Below, piece after piece: positions 51,090 through 59,346 of a stretch of 64,000 bases of DNA. A program made the translations under genes and the position numbers. Source of the stretch: a bacterium (GTDB taxonomy: Bacteria; Arandabacterota; Arandabacteria; Arandabacterales; Arandabacteraceae); contig JAOZOU010000002.1 in assembly GCA_029933125.1 (NCBI GenBank), positions 108,181 to 172,180 of the forward strand. Reading direction: 5' to 3'. Position 1 is the stretch's first letter, and every line of letters starts with the position of its first letter. The notes beneath the pieces are model-generated. The model saw only the letters and a list, made by a program, of their open reading frames with translations, searched no databases and was not told the origin of the DNA.

Positions 51090-52196
51090 ATGGAGCATCT
51101 TCGCACCGAGCGTACAGGTCATGCAGATCTTCCCCTCCATGGGGGTAAGGCACCACGCTGGCTTTTTGACAGGATGGCTAAGCTCACCCGTCATATCCTA
51201 GAGGTTATGCTTGCTGAGCTCAGTCAGGAAGAGATTCTTGCCAGATTTGCTGATCCTCACTGGTTCCAGGCACTTGGGTGTGTACTTGGTTTCGATTGGC
51301 ACTCAAGCGGGCTTACAACAACTGTCTGTGGGGCTCTCAAGGAAGCATCTTCAATTTTAGGGCACGAGACTGGCTTGCATGTTGCCGGCGGCAAAGGGAG
51401 GGTATCGCGCAAGACACCCGATGAGATAAAGGCAGTTTGTGATGGCATCGGTCTTGATGCCGGGGGCCTCGTCTATGCCAGTGGTATCTCAGCCAAGGTG
51501 GATAGCTCTTGCGTGCAGGATGGATTCACTATCTATCATCATACATTCATCTTCACATCAAAGGGCAAATGGTGTGTCATTCAGCAGGGTATGAATCCCT
51601 CCCTTGGGATGGCAAGACGCTACCACTGGCTTGGCGAGCGTGTTGAGAGTTTTGTGAATGAACCTCATAGTGCTATTTGCTGTGATGTGACATGCCCGAC
51701 ACTAAACTTGGTTGCATCTCAGAGCCGCGAGGTAAGGCAGATCTCACAAAACCTTTGCCTTGAGTCGCCAGAGAAAGCATACGGGCTCATGCTCAAGATT
51801 GCCTCAACTGAGCCCAACCTCATAATGCCGAAGAGGCATGAGGTCAGGCTTGGTGATATCAATCCTGCTCGGCTTAAGCCTATTCTCCTTAAGATCTATG
51901 ATCATCAGCCTCAATCCTATGAAGATCTTCTCGGTATTAAAGGGGTAGGAGCCAAAACCCTTCGAGCGCTTGCTCTTGTTTCGGAGCTTGTTTATGGTAA
52001 GGCACCTAGTTATAAAGATCCTGCAAGATTTGCCTTTGCGCATGGCGGCAAGGATGGTCATCCCTATCCAGTTGACAGACGAACCTATGACAGGACGATA
52101 GAAATCGTCAAGCGGGCTATAGCTTCTGCCAAAATAGGTGAGCGGGCAAAACTCGGTGCTCTGCGGCGGCTTGCAAGCACCTTCGGGATCGACTAA
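51090..52196 (+). CDS. DUF763 domain protein
   Basis: A 368-residue protein of the DUF763 family, common in archaea and thermophilic bacteria and of unknown function. The start motif RTGHADLPLHGGKAPRWLF (residues about 9-27) is diagnostic. Conserved His and Asp residues (GFDWHSSGLTTTVCGAL, TIYHHTFIFT, QQGMN) suggest a metal-dependent nuclease- or phosphatase-like centre, and a C-terminal helix-hairpin-helix-like stretch (DLLGIKGVGAKTLRALALV, about 290-308) suggests DNA or RNA binding. The ATG at 51090 is preferred because family members begin shortly before RTG; a TTG at 51072 is possible. Its stop overlaps the stop of the next gene on the other strand by three bases. Confidence 0.88.
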   Translation: MEHLRTERTGHADLPLHGGKAPRWLFDRMAKLTRHILEVMLAELSQEEILARFADPHWFQALGCVLGFDWHSSGLTTTVCGALKEASSILGHETGLHVAGGKGRVSRKTPDEIKAVCDGIGLDAGGLVYASGISAKVDSSCVQDGFTIYHHTFIFTSKGKWCVIQQGMNPSLGMARRYHWLGERVESFVNEPHSAICCDVTCPTLNLVASQSREVRQISQNLCLESPEKAYGLMLKIASTEPNLIMPKRHEVRLGDINPARLKPILLKIYDHQPQSYEDLLGIKGVGAKTLRALALVSELVYGKAPSYKDPARFAFAHGGKDGHPYPVDRRTYDRTIEIVKRAIASAKIGERAKLGALRRLASTFGID

Positions 52197-52453
52197 TCCT
52201 CTGTTACCTTATAGCAGATATCACCAGGTCGAACCCTATCATCTACCTTTATGCCAACATCATCGCCGACCTTGGCTTCTTCAACGGGTTGATTGTTTAT
52301 CTGCATTGACTCAACCTTCTGGGTGAAATCCGTTGTATGCCCTTTGATATGGATTGTGTCACCAAGTTTCAGACTACCATCTGTTATGATCACAGCAGCA
52401 ACTGAAGGTTTGGCAAAGAATTTCACCACTTCTCCGACTTTGATTTCAGCCAT
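52193..52453 (-). CDS. Elongation-factor-Tu domain 2-like small protein
   Basis: An 86-residue beta-barrel protein resembling domain 2 of translation factors EF-Tu and IF2 (VGEVVKFFAKPSVAAVIITD, then LKLGDTIHIKGHTTDF, then VGDDVGIKVDDRVRPGDICY). It lacks the GTPase domain. Such stand-alone proteins are annotated as elongation-factor-like in many archaea and candidate phyla; the role is unknown. AAAGGAGGAAA precedes the ATG. It has its own strong promoter (52478-52506), implying good expression. Confidence 0.85.
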   Translation of the reverse strand: MAEIKVGEVVKFFAKPSVAAVIITDGSLKLGDTIHIKGHTTDFTQKVESMQINNQPVEEAKVGDDVGIKVDDRVRPGDICYKVTED

Positions 52454-52477
52454 TGCATTTCCTCCTTTTTTGGATTA

Positions 52478-52506
52478 AGGATAGAAGATACGAATGGTGC
52501 AGTCAA
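52478..52506 (-). promoter_or_regulatory. Promoter of the EF-Tu-like gene
   Basis: On the minus strand TTGACT (52506-52501) and TATCCT (52483-52478) are separated by exactly 17 bases, 25 bases before the start codon. Transcription would begin about 20 bases before the ATG, close to the ribosome site. Confidence 0.68.
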
Positions 52507-52562
52507 TCCGAAAAGAGTTTTTGAGGAAACTTTTGCCAGCGATAAGAGTCTAAACATACGGA

Positions 52563-52717
52563 AGGGGCGAAGGTCAGAAGTCAAGACTCGAGGATCCTTC
52601 CCCTGTGGTCCTGTGGATGGGTGGGGTCGTAGCAGAACAGGAGCGTCCCAGCGAGCTTCCGTGCCGAGCTCGCAACCAACACCAGACCCCACCCACTCTT
52701 TCTTGCTTTCTTCTCCT
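52563..52717 (+). ncRNA. Unrecognised structured RNA element or terminator cluster
   Basis: Two stem-loops lie in series on the plus strand between the EF-Tu-like promoter and the next gene. The first pairs 52565-52573 with 52596-52603 (one bulge). The second is a long arm: TGGGTGGGGTC (52618-52628) with GACCCCACCCA (52685-52695), enclosing an inner stem GCGAGCT (52651-52657) with AGCTCGC (52667-52673). A pyrimidine-rich tail (CTCTTTCTTGCTTTC) follows. No protein frame is convincing here. It may be a small RNA, a leader of the glycosidase-like gene, or a terminator. It does not match SRP, 6S or tmRNA by eye. Confidence 0.4.
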
Positions 52718-52778
52718 CAAGAATGCCTTTTCCATTATTTGCTTGAACCTCCTTTGAGAATGCCTTAAGAGTTTTTGC

Positions 52779-53882
52779 ATGTGGTCCTTGAGACTCTTGA
52801 GAATAGTCTTGCTCACTCTAGTTCTCTATTCATTCCCGACCGGGGGGATTCCTCAAAATCACAGCCAGATTAGGGCTGTCTGGGTGACACGCTGGGCTTT
52901 CAAATCTCAAAGTGACATTGAAAGGATGTTTGAGCAGCTCAGCAAGGCAGGGGTGAATCTGGTATTCTTCCAAGTGCGTGGCTCATGCGATGTACTTTAT
53001 AGCTCGGCCTACGAACCGTGGTCAGCAGTTCTAACTGGCGAACTTGGCAAAGATCCTGGCTGGGACCCGCTTGCCAAAGCAATCGAGCAAGGGCATCGGT
53101 TTGGTATGGAAGTCCATGCTTGGACAAATGTCTTTCCCGCCTGGCACGTCTCGAGAGCTGGAAGCCCGCCATCGAGGTCTTTGCCACTCCATGTCATGCT
53201 TGTTCAGCCAGCCTGGCTCGCACGCAACAGATCGGGCAAGGTGATGTCTCTTAAGAAGGATGAGAATAGGCATAACTATGTTTTCTTGAGCCCAACTCAC
53301 CCAGGTGTTCAGGAACACATCCTGAGCGTAGTCGAGGATCTGGTAAGCAAGTATGAAATTGATGGTCTCCATCTTGATTATGTGCGGTTTCCTGATTCTA
53401 CCTATTCCTATGACTACGCAAGTCGTCTCGCCTACAGTGAAGCGCTCAAAGATACGCAAATCTCTTTCGCTGATTGGCGACGTGAGAGTCTCACGAAGCT
53501 AGTCGGAGCCATAGCCTACACTGCAAAACTGACAAGACCGGGGATAGAAGTCTCAGCTGCAGTCTGGCAGATCCTTGCTAAGGGAAAGAACTACTATTTT
53601 CAGGATCCAACCGAGTGGGTGAAGCGAGGCTATCTGGATTTTGTTGTTCCAATGATCTACACGACAGACCTTGAGGCTTTTCAGCAAAGACTCAGCGACT
53701 ATACTGATGCCGTAGGATCCCGGAAAGTAATTGCTGGCATCGGCGCTTACCTCGAGGGATTCAATGATAGTATCTTTGTGCGCCAGCTTAAGATTGCTGA
53801 CGAGAAGGACATCCTGGGAGTTTCCATCTTTAACAGCGATTACGCCCTTCGCTACAAGCAAGAGCTGAAAAGAAATCGATGA
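52779..53882 (+). CDS. Glycosyl-hydrolase-like family 10 (GHL10/YngK-like) secreted protein
   Basis: A 367-residue TIM-barrel protein. A signal peptide (about 1-25: LRIVLLTLVLYSF) is followed by the GHL10 start IRAVWVTRWAFKSQSDIERM, the FFQVRGSCDVLY and DPLAKAIEQGHRFGMEVHAW stretches, and the conserved KYEIDGLHLDYVRFPD (about 192-207) with the expected acidic residues. Family members act on peptidoglycan or unknown glycans. The ribosome site before the ATG at 52779 is weak. The next gene overlaps its stop (ATGA), linking it to a sugar kinase, which suggests release and phosphorylation of a cell-wall amino sugar. Confidence 0.85.
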   Translation: MWSLRLLRIVLLTLVLYSFPTGGIPQNHSQIRAVWVTRWAFKSQSDIERMFEQLSKAGVNLVFFQVRGSCDVLYSSAYEPWSAVLTGELGKDPGWDPLAKAIEQGHRFGMEVHAWTNVFPAWHVSRAGSPPSRSLPLHVMLVQPAWLARNRSGKVMSLKKDENRHNYVFLSPTHPGVQEHILSVVEDLVSKYEIDGLHLDYVRFPDSTYSYDYASRLAYSEALKDTQISFADWRRESLTKLVGAIAYTAKLTRPGIEVSAAVWQILAKGKNYYFQDPTEWVKRGYLDFVVPMIYTTDLEAFQQRLSDYTDAVGSRKVIAGIGAYLEGFNDSIFVRQLKIADEKDILGVSIFNSDYALRYKQELKRNR

Positions 53883-54784
53883 TGAGGACGGGAGGCAGGA
53901 TTTCAAGACAGGCATTGCTTGCGGTCGATGGTGGTGCATCTTGTTCGCGTGCAATGCTGGTAAGAGGTGATACAAGGCTTTTCGCTTTTCTCCTTCGCGG
54001 CCTCAACCCTTCCGCCATCGGGATGGATGAATTTGAAGTAAGATTTGCACAACTTGTAGAACCCCTTCTTAAGAGGACCCAATCTAAGAACCTTGTCGCC
54101 GGCGTTGCCCTGGCTGGTGCTTCAGATCGGAGGATCAGCAGAGAATGTAAGAAAGCAGTTGGAGGGATGTTGAGGTCCTACGTCCCAAGGGTTTCACTTG
54201 CGGTGATGACTGATATCGACGTCCTCGAGCATATTTTCTTAAGAGATGGTGGTATTGCAGTCATTGCAGGAAGCGGCAGTGTTTGCATTGGAGTAAATGG
54301 GGGTAAGAGAGCGAAAGCCGGAGGATGGGGAGGTTTTCTCGATCGGGGATGTGGCCTTTGGATTGGCCTTAAGATGCTGCGGGAAGCTTTACGATTGATA
54401 GATAGGGGAGATGTGTCAAGTCCCATAGTTGAGCTTGTAATGAAGGAGACAGGCTTTAGGCCTGATGATTCTGGTTATGATATGCCCAAGGAGAAGATTG
54501 CGAGCATAGCAAGGCTTGCCTTTTCGGCCTACCATCTCGGTGATAGTTTTGCGCGTAAGCTTGTGAAGCAGACCTCGGAGGAGATTGTTGATCTCATTTG
54601 GGCTGTCTGGAGGAAGCTTAACCTTAGAGGCAGCCACAATGTCTACGCAAGCGGTGGAATGTTTCGCGAGGATCGTCTTCGAAGGCTTGTTCGCCTTCGT
54701 CTTTTGAAAGTGTTGCCAGAGGCTAACCTTAACTTTGTAAACCAGCCACTTGTCCAGCTTATCCCTCTTGTTCTCGATAAGTAA
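53879..54784 (+). CDS. BadF/BadG-type ATPase family kinase (N-acetylglucosamine kinase-like)
   Basis: A 301-residue ASKHA-fold sugar kinase. The phosphate-1 motif LLAVDGGASCSRAMLV (residues about 12-27), ALAGASD (near 80), and the adenosine-region motif AVIAGSGSVCIGVNGG followed by AGGWGGFLDRGCGLWIG are typical of eukaryotic-type GlcNAc kinases in the BadF/BadG family. It would phosphorylate an amino sugar in the cytoplasm. The ATG overlaps the stop of the GHL10 gene. The C-terminus (LRRLVRLRLLKVLPEANLNFV) is somewhat divergent but of normal length. Confidence 0.82.
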   Translation: MMRTGGRISRQALLAVDGGASCSRAMLVRGDTRLFAFLLRGLNPSAIGMDEFEVRFAQLVEPLLKRTQSKNLVAGVALAGASDRRISRECKKAVGGMLRSYVPRVSLAVMTDIDVLEHIFLRDGGIAVIAGSGSVCIGVNGGKRAKAGGWGGFLDRGCGLWIGLKMLREALRLIDRGDVSSPIVELVMKETGFRPDDSGYDMPKEKIASIARLAFSAYHLGDSFARKLVKQTSEEIVDLIWAVWRKLNLRGSHNVYASGGMFREDRLRRLVRLRLLKVLPEANLNFVNQPLVQLIPLVLDK

Positions 54785-54801
54785 TCATACCTTGAGGATA
54801 T

Positions 54802-55755
54802 TCAAACCAGCAGCCTACCGTCCTTTATGATCTCCTTGTCGTCGATTATTAGCGTTGGCTTTTTTATGATGAGGTCAAGATGGCTCGGGACCGAGATCTT
54901 ACCGCCCATGCTGATATTGTCGCCAAGGGCGATATGCACTGTTCCCATGACCTTCTCATCTTCAAGCACACTCCCGCACAGAATAGCCTTATCATTCGTA
55001 CCAATGCCAAGCTCAGCTATGTTCCTTGCATCCTTGCTGAAGCGATCAACGAGCTCATTGAGCTTGTTAGCCTCCTCGCCGCCTGTTATTTCAGTTGCAA
55101 AGCCGTCAACAACTTCAATTGTTATGGGTTGCTTTATAATGCCAACACCAGCGCATGAGCCATCGGCAACGAATCTTCCGTTTGGCGTTCCCTCAACTGG
55201 TGCAAGATATGCTTCACCTGCAGGAAGATTCGTTGAAGATCCAGGCTCAGTGATAATGCCTGTGTCTTCCTTACATGGTCTGCCTTCAAGTGACATCGTA
55301 ATGTCTGTTCCAAGCTCAGTCATCACCCTTGCTTCTTTTGCTCCCCTTATGGCGGCAGCCACCTGCTTGGTTCTTTCCTCTATTTCTCGATAGTTAGCAC
55401 GCAATGTTCGTCTCATGGTGTCAGCTGTGATATTGGGTAGGGTTGCCCCACGTGCGCCATTCTCGCAAGCTTGGCGCCGGGCATCGGTATGGGTGAGCGA
55501 CTTGCTCGTCGGTATCATGAAGACATCACAGGCCTTGAGCAAAGCGGCAACAGCCTTGGGGGGTTCCTCACCATTGCTGGTCCTCGGGATTATTTCACAG
55601 AGGATCGCTTCAACTTCAAGTTCACACGCAGCATCCCAGAAAGCTTTGCCAATTTCCCTCAAGGGCTCATCTACGACTATAACAACGTTCTCGCCTTTCC
55701 TCACATCCGCACAGTCGCGAAGTGCAGTGCGAGCCGCTTCGATTAGCTCAGACAT
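54802..55755 (-). CDS. M29-like aminopeptidase
   Basis: A 317-residue cytoplasmic metallo-aminopeptidase of the M29/leucyl aminopeptidase-like group. Conserved parts are STNLPAGEAYLAPVEGT (near residues 175-192, with a ligand Glu), the FSKDARNIAELGIGTNDKA stretch, and GTVHIALGDNISMGG with SHLDLI near residues 272-295 (His and Asp ligands). The ATG at 55755 is five bases from an AGGAGG-type site; the adjacent ATG at 55758 is too close. It is seven to ten bases behind the OPT peptide transporter gene, so peptide import and hydrolysis are co-expressed. Confidence 0.82.
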   Translation of the reverse strand: MSELIEAARTALRDCADVRKGENVVIVVDEPLREIGKAFWDAACELEVEAILCEIIPRTSNGEEPPKAVAALLKACDVFMIPTSKSLTHTDARRQACENGARGATLPNITADTMRRTLRANYREIEERTKQVAAAIRGAKEARVMTELGTDITMSLEGRPCKEDTGIITEPGSSTNLPAGEAYLAPVEGTPNGRFVADGSCAGVGIIKQPITIEVVDGFATEITGGEEANKLNELVDRFSKDARNIAELGIGTNDKAILCGSVLEDEKVMGTVHIALGDNISMGGKISVPSHLDLIIKKPTLIIDDKEIIKDGRLLV

Positions 55756-55764
55756 CATAACCTC

Positions 55765-57651
55765 CTATTTCTTCGGCTTAAGGGCTACATAGATAAGACC
55801 AATTGCGGCAAGCGAAAAAAGAATTAAAGCAAGAGCACCGCTATTGATTTTGGTAAGAGGCAGCTTCATTCCCCCAACGATGAGGAATGCAATTATGATT
55901 CCCATTATGGCTTCACCTGCTATGAGACCAGATCCGAAAAGGATACCCCTGTGAACGGTTGCCTCCTCATCTCCTCCTGGTCGGGCAATCAGCCTTGTAA
56001 TGTGATTGAGTATGCCCCCTATAAGGATTGGCACGGAAAGGCCAAGCGGGAGATAGATTCCGACAGCAACCGGCATCACATGGGCTCGAAATCTTGCATT
56101 GCGTGATCTTAGGACCTCATCGATGACGACAAGAGCGATACCGATTGCTACACCAATCTCCACCATTGTCCATGGCATAGGATGCTCAGTAAACATCGCT
56201 CGTGCAATGCTTGCAAAAAGGGTAGCCTGAGGTGCAGGGAGCTCCTGTGATCCGATACCATAGGCTTTCTGCAGTACAGTAAGCACTGGGGCAATCACGA
56301 AAGCAGGAATCACAACACCGAGTATCTGCCCAAACTGCTGACGCTTGGGTGTCGCACCAACAAGATAGCCTGTCTTAAGGTCCTGAGATATATCACCGGC
56401 GGTTGCAGCTGCACAGCACACAACACCTGCAACTCCAAGAACAGCCAGAATGCCTGACTGCCCACGCATTCCTGCTAGCAGAAGAAGAGCTGATGCAAAA
56501 AGAATGGTACAGATGGTCATACCCGAGATAGGATTGTTTGAACTTCCAACGAGCCCAACTATGTAGCTTGAGACCGCTACAAAAAAGAAGCCGGCAAGCA
56601 CCATTGAAATTGTTGAGACCACGCTTATGCCTGTGCTTGGTGTAAGCTGGGAGTAGACGAGGAAGACCGCTATGATATTGATTATCGTCAGGGCAAGCAC
56701 TGCCTTCTGCTTAAGATCCTCATCAGTTCTCAAGATTGGTCCCTGCTCGGTCCGTTCTCTCCCAAGAAGAGCGTCACGCAAACCCTTAGCAATGCCTTTT
56801 CTTATCCTTATTATTGACCAGAGCCCACCAACTATCATCGCTCCAACGCCCATGTAGCGGATTTGGGTGCTCCAAACGGTGTATACCTGGTCGACAAGCG
56901 ATGTTCCTTCAGGCAATCCGTGAACAGCACCATAGATTGGAATACCGATGAGCCATCCTATGGCACCACCTATGAAAACAAGTATGCCTATGTTCATCCC
57001 AACGATATAACCAATACCTAGGAGCAGAACTGACATATCACTACCAAAATAGAGGGCTGTTTTGCCTCTTGCCCAGGCACTCTCAACTGTACCCTTGATG
57101 AGGCCGAGAGCTGAAACAAGGAACTTGAACAATATGCCAATTCCTATTGCTGAGAAAATGTAACTTGCCCCGCTCCCTTTGCTCTCGCCAATCTCAAGCA
57201 CCTCAGCACATGCAAGTCCCTCAGGATAAACAAGCTCCTTCTCCTCTACGATGAGAGTGCGCCTCAGAGGGATCATGAAAAGCACCCCAAGCAAGCCACC
57301 TGTGATTGCGATTATAGTTACTGTCCAGAAGTGGAAAACCTGCCAGACCCCCACTATTACAAGAGCCGGAATTGTGAATATTATCCCTGCAGCAAGTGAT
57401 TCCCCGGCTGATGCAATTGTTTGAACGATGTTGTTCTCAAGGATCGTTCCCCTCCGGAGCATTCCCCTTAGGACACCCATTGAGATAACCGCTGCCGGGA
57501 TTGAAGCGGAAACTGTCATACCTGCATAAAGCCCGGCATAGGTGTTGGCTGCTGTCATTATGATACCCAGGATCACACCAAGGAGAATCGATGCTAGCGT
57601 AAGCTCTGGGACCACCTTCTCAGGTGGCACAAACGGTGAAGTCTTAGCCAT
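55765..57651 (-). CDS. OPT family oligopeptide transporter
   Basis: A 628-residue inner-membrane transporter with about 15 hydrophobic segments. The N-terminus (EKVVPELTLASILLGVILGIIMTAANTYAGLYAGMTVSASIPAAVIS, broken by loops) and the middle (SNNPISGMTICTILFASALLL) are diagnostic of the bacterial OPT family, which imports oligopeptides or metal-chelate complexes with protons. GAGGAGGAAGC precedes the ATG. The aminopeptidase gene follows, and an aminotransferase gene lies upstream, supporting a role in peptide use. Confidence 0.92.
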   Translation of the reverse strand: MAKTSPFVPPEKVVPELTLASILLGVILGIIMTAANTYAGLYAGMTVSASIPAAVISMGVLRGMLRRGTILENNIVQTIASAGESLAAGIIFTIPALVIVGVWQVFHFWTVTIIAITGGLLGVLFMIPLRRTLIVEEKELVYPEGLACAEVLEIGESKGSGASYIFSAIGIGILFKFLVSALGLIKGTVESAWARGKTALYFGSDMSVLLLGIGYIVGMNIGILVFIGGAIGWLIGIPIYGAVHGLPEGTSLVDQVYTVWSTQIRYMGVGAMIVGGLWSIIRIRKGIAKGLRDALLGRERTEQGPILRTDEDLKQKAVLALTIINIIAVFLVYSQLTPSTGISVVSTISMVLAGFFFVAVSSYIVGLVGSSNNPISGMTICTILFASALLLLAGMRGQSGILAVLGVAGVVCCAAATAGDISQDLKTGYLVGATPKRQQFGQILGVVIPAFVIAPVLTVLQKAYGIGSQELPAPQATLFASIARAMFTEHPMPWTMVEIGVAIGIALVVIDEVLRSRNARFRAHVMPVAVGIYLPLGLSVPILIGGILNHITRLIARPGGDEEATVHRGILFGSGLIAGEAIMGIIIAFLIVGGMKLPLTKINSGALALILFSLAAIGLIYVALKPKK

Positions 57652-57721
57652 AGCTTCCTCCTCGAATTGTTACAAGGTACTCAAGGCTTATGTCACCACT
57701 TGCTCAAAGAAGTTACATCAA

Positions 57722-58954
57722 TCAGGAAGTGAGCTTGCGAGTAAGCACCCTTCCCAGTCGCTTTATGCCTTCGCGAATAAGGTCCGGCCGGGCATTGGAG
57801 AAGTTGAGTCGCATTGTGTTGCGTCCGGTCTCATCAGGGAAGAAGACCGATCCTGGCACAAATGCCACCTTCTCCTTTGTCGCCTCATCAAGAAGATCCC
57901 AGGCATCCACCTCTTGAGGCATTTCAACCCACATGAAAAGTCCACCTTCAGGCTTTGTCCATTTAACTTCCTTGGGAAAGTGTTCTTCCATTGAGTCGGT
58001 CATTATGTGGCGCCTCTCACCATAGACTTTGCGAATCTCCTTGGCGTGGGCCTTGAGGATGCCTCGCTTAACTATGTCATGGGTGATCATTTGAATGAAA
58101 GTGCTCGTATGGAGATCGGTAGCTTGCTTTGCTTGAACAAGCTTCTTGATGATTTTCTGAGGTGCGACAACCCACCCAAGCCTGATCCCTGGGGCAAGGA
58201 TTTTTGAGAAGGTGCTCAGGTAGAGAACATTTTCTTTGTGCAGCGTGATTATCGGCGTTATGTCCTCGCCTTCAAAACGCAACTCACCATATGGATCATC
58301 CTCAATTATGGGAATACCATACGTTGCTGCAGTCTTTACGAGATTGACTCTTCTCTGGAAGGTAAGGGTTACTCCCTTGGGGTTGTGGAAATTGGGCAGG
58401 ACATAGATGAACTTTGGCTTCTCCTTCTTGAGTACGTCCTCAAGTGCTTCCACCTGCATGCCTTCATTATCAACAGGAATACCAATTATGCGGGGCTCAT
58501 AAACCTTAAATGCCTGAAGAGCTCCGAGGTAGGTGGGCTTGCCTGTTATGATGGTATCTCCCTTACCGATGAAGATCCTGCCGATAAGATCGAGAGCCTG
58601 CTGAGAGCCATTGGTTAGCAGGATGTTTTGAGGTTCGCATGGCACATGGTATTTCTGCATTCGCTCAGCAAGGGCTTCCTTAAGTGGCATGAAACCCTCG
58701 GTAGGGCTGTACTGGAGTGCCTGCTGACCCGCTGTCCTTAGAACATGAACGCATGCTTCCTCGAATTCTCTCACGGGAAAGAGCTCAGGAGCAGGAAGCC
58801 CACCCGCAAATGAGATAACATCGGGCATCTGGGTGAACTTAAGGATTTCCCTGATAATCGAGGATGACATTGCTGAGCATCTTTCACAGAAAATGTCTTC
58901 CCAGTGAGTCGTAACATCAGTTGTGACAGGTTCAAACTTTCCATTAGACTCCAC
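57722..58954 (-). CDS. PLP-dependent aminotransferase, class I/II (MocR/LysN-like)
   Basis: A 410-residue fold-type I aminotransferase. The N-terminal ISFAGGLPAPELFP (near residue 45), LLTNGSQQALDLIGRIF (near 110), the NFHNPKGVT stretch (near 188), and the PLP-Lys region YLSTFSKILAPGIRLGW (near 245) are intact. Relatives transaminate aromatic, branched-chain or 2-aminoadipate substrates. The GTG at 58954 follows GAGGAGG by seven bases and lies a few codons before the domain; an upstream frame to 58999 lacks such a site. It stands 70 bases before the OPT transporter gene on the same strand and may share its transcript. Confidence 0.88.
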   Translation of the reverse strand: MESNGKFEPVTTDVTTHWEDIFCERCSAMSSSIIREILKFTQMPDVISFAGGLPAPELFPVREFEEACVHVLRTAGQQALQYSPTEGFMPLKEALAERMQKYHVPCEPQNILLTNGSQQALDLIGRIFIGKGDTIITGKPTYLGALQAFKVYEPRIIGIPVDNEGMQVEALEDVLKKEKPKFIYVLPNFHNPKGVTLTFQRRVNLVKTAATYGIPIIEDDPYGELRFEGEDITPIITLHKENVLYLSTFSKILAPGIRLGWVVAPQKIIKKLVQAKQATDLHTSTFIQMITHDIVKRGILKAHAKEIRKVYGERRHIMTDSMEEHFPKEVKWTKPEGGLFMWVEMPQEVDAWDLLDEATKEKVAFVPGSVFFPDETGRNTMRLNFSNARPDLIREGIKRLGRVLTRKLTS

Positions 58955-59267
58955 TTTCCGACCTCCTCGTAAGTTGGTTACTAAGAGTTGGTGACCCAAT
59001 AGAGCATAGCCAAAATAGGCGCAAGGTCAAGCGGAAACCCTGCAGGGCTCAGGCTATTGAGGATAGCTACAAGACAGTGATCCTATAGGCCAGTCGGAGT
59101 GAGCCGTTGATTAGCTCTGTGAAAGGCTCACTGTGTCACCCTCTGGACGATAGCGGTGCTGTTTCTCGAGAGGACGTGTTGGCTTGCGGATCATGCAAAG
59201 GTGTTTCGAGATAGGTCGCTCGTCCGGGCAGCTAAGCAAAAGGCGATCAAGATAAGACAAACGAAGC
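58955..59267. other. Intergenic region before the efflux operon, with an inverted repeat
   Basis: Between the aminotransferase and marR-type genes lie about 310 bases without a gene. AGTGAGCC (59098-59105) and GGCTCACT (59125-59132) form an eight-base inverted repeat with a 19-base loop, and a short palindrome CCCTGCAGGG is at about 59039-59048. Their role is unknown. Confidence 0.45.
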
Positions 59268-59296
59268 TTGACAAATGGAAATTCCATTTCTATAAT
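59268..59296 (+). promoter_or_regulatory. Perfect consensus promoter with MarR-type operator in the spacer
   Basis: TTGACA (59268-59273) and TATAAT (59291-59296) are perfect hexamers with the optimal 17-base spacer. The spacer is almost wholly a palindrome: AAATGGAA (59273-59280), a central A, and TTCCATTT (59282-59289). A repressor bound there would block polymerase. The MarR-type protein encoded just downstream is the obvious repressor. Confidence 0.82.
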
Positions 59297-59346
59297 ATCT
59301 AAAGTCGTACTTCTTTCGGTCGATCCAAAATTGAGGAGGCTTGGCT

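Noticed and set aside
52618..52695. Possible signal recognition particle RNA on the minus strand
   Set aside because: A GGAA appears near the apex and a GTGTTGG near one end, but the conserved SRP internal loop and the closing pairs around the tetraloop are absent.
54827..55393. Plus-strand frame of 188 codons opposite the aminopeptidase gene
   Set aside because: It is serine/proline-rich, as expected for antisense of a Gly/Asp/Glu-rich gene, and has no start signal.
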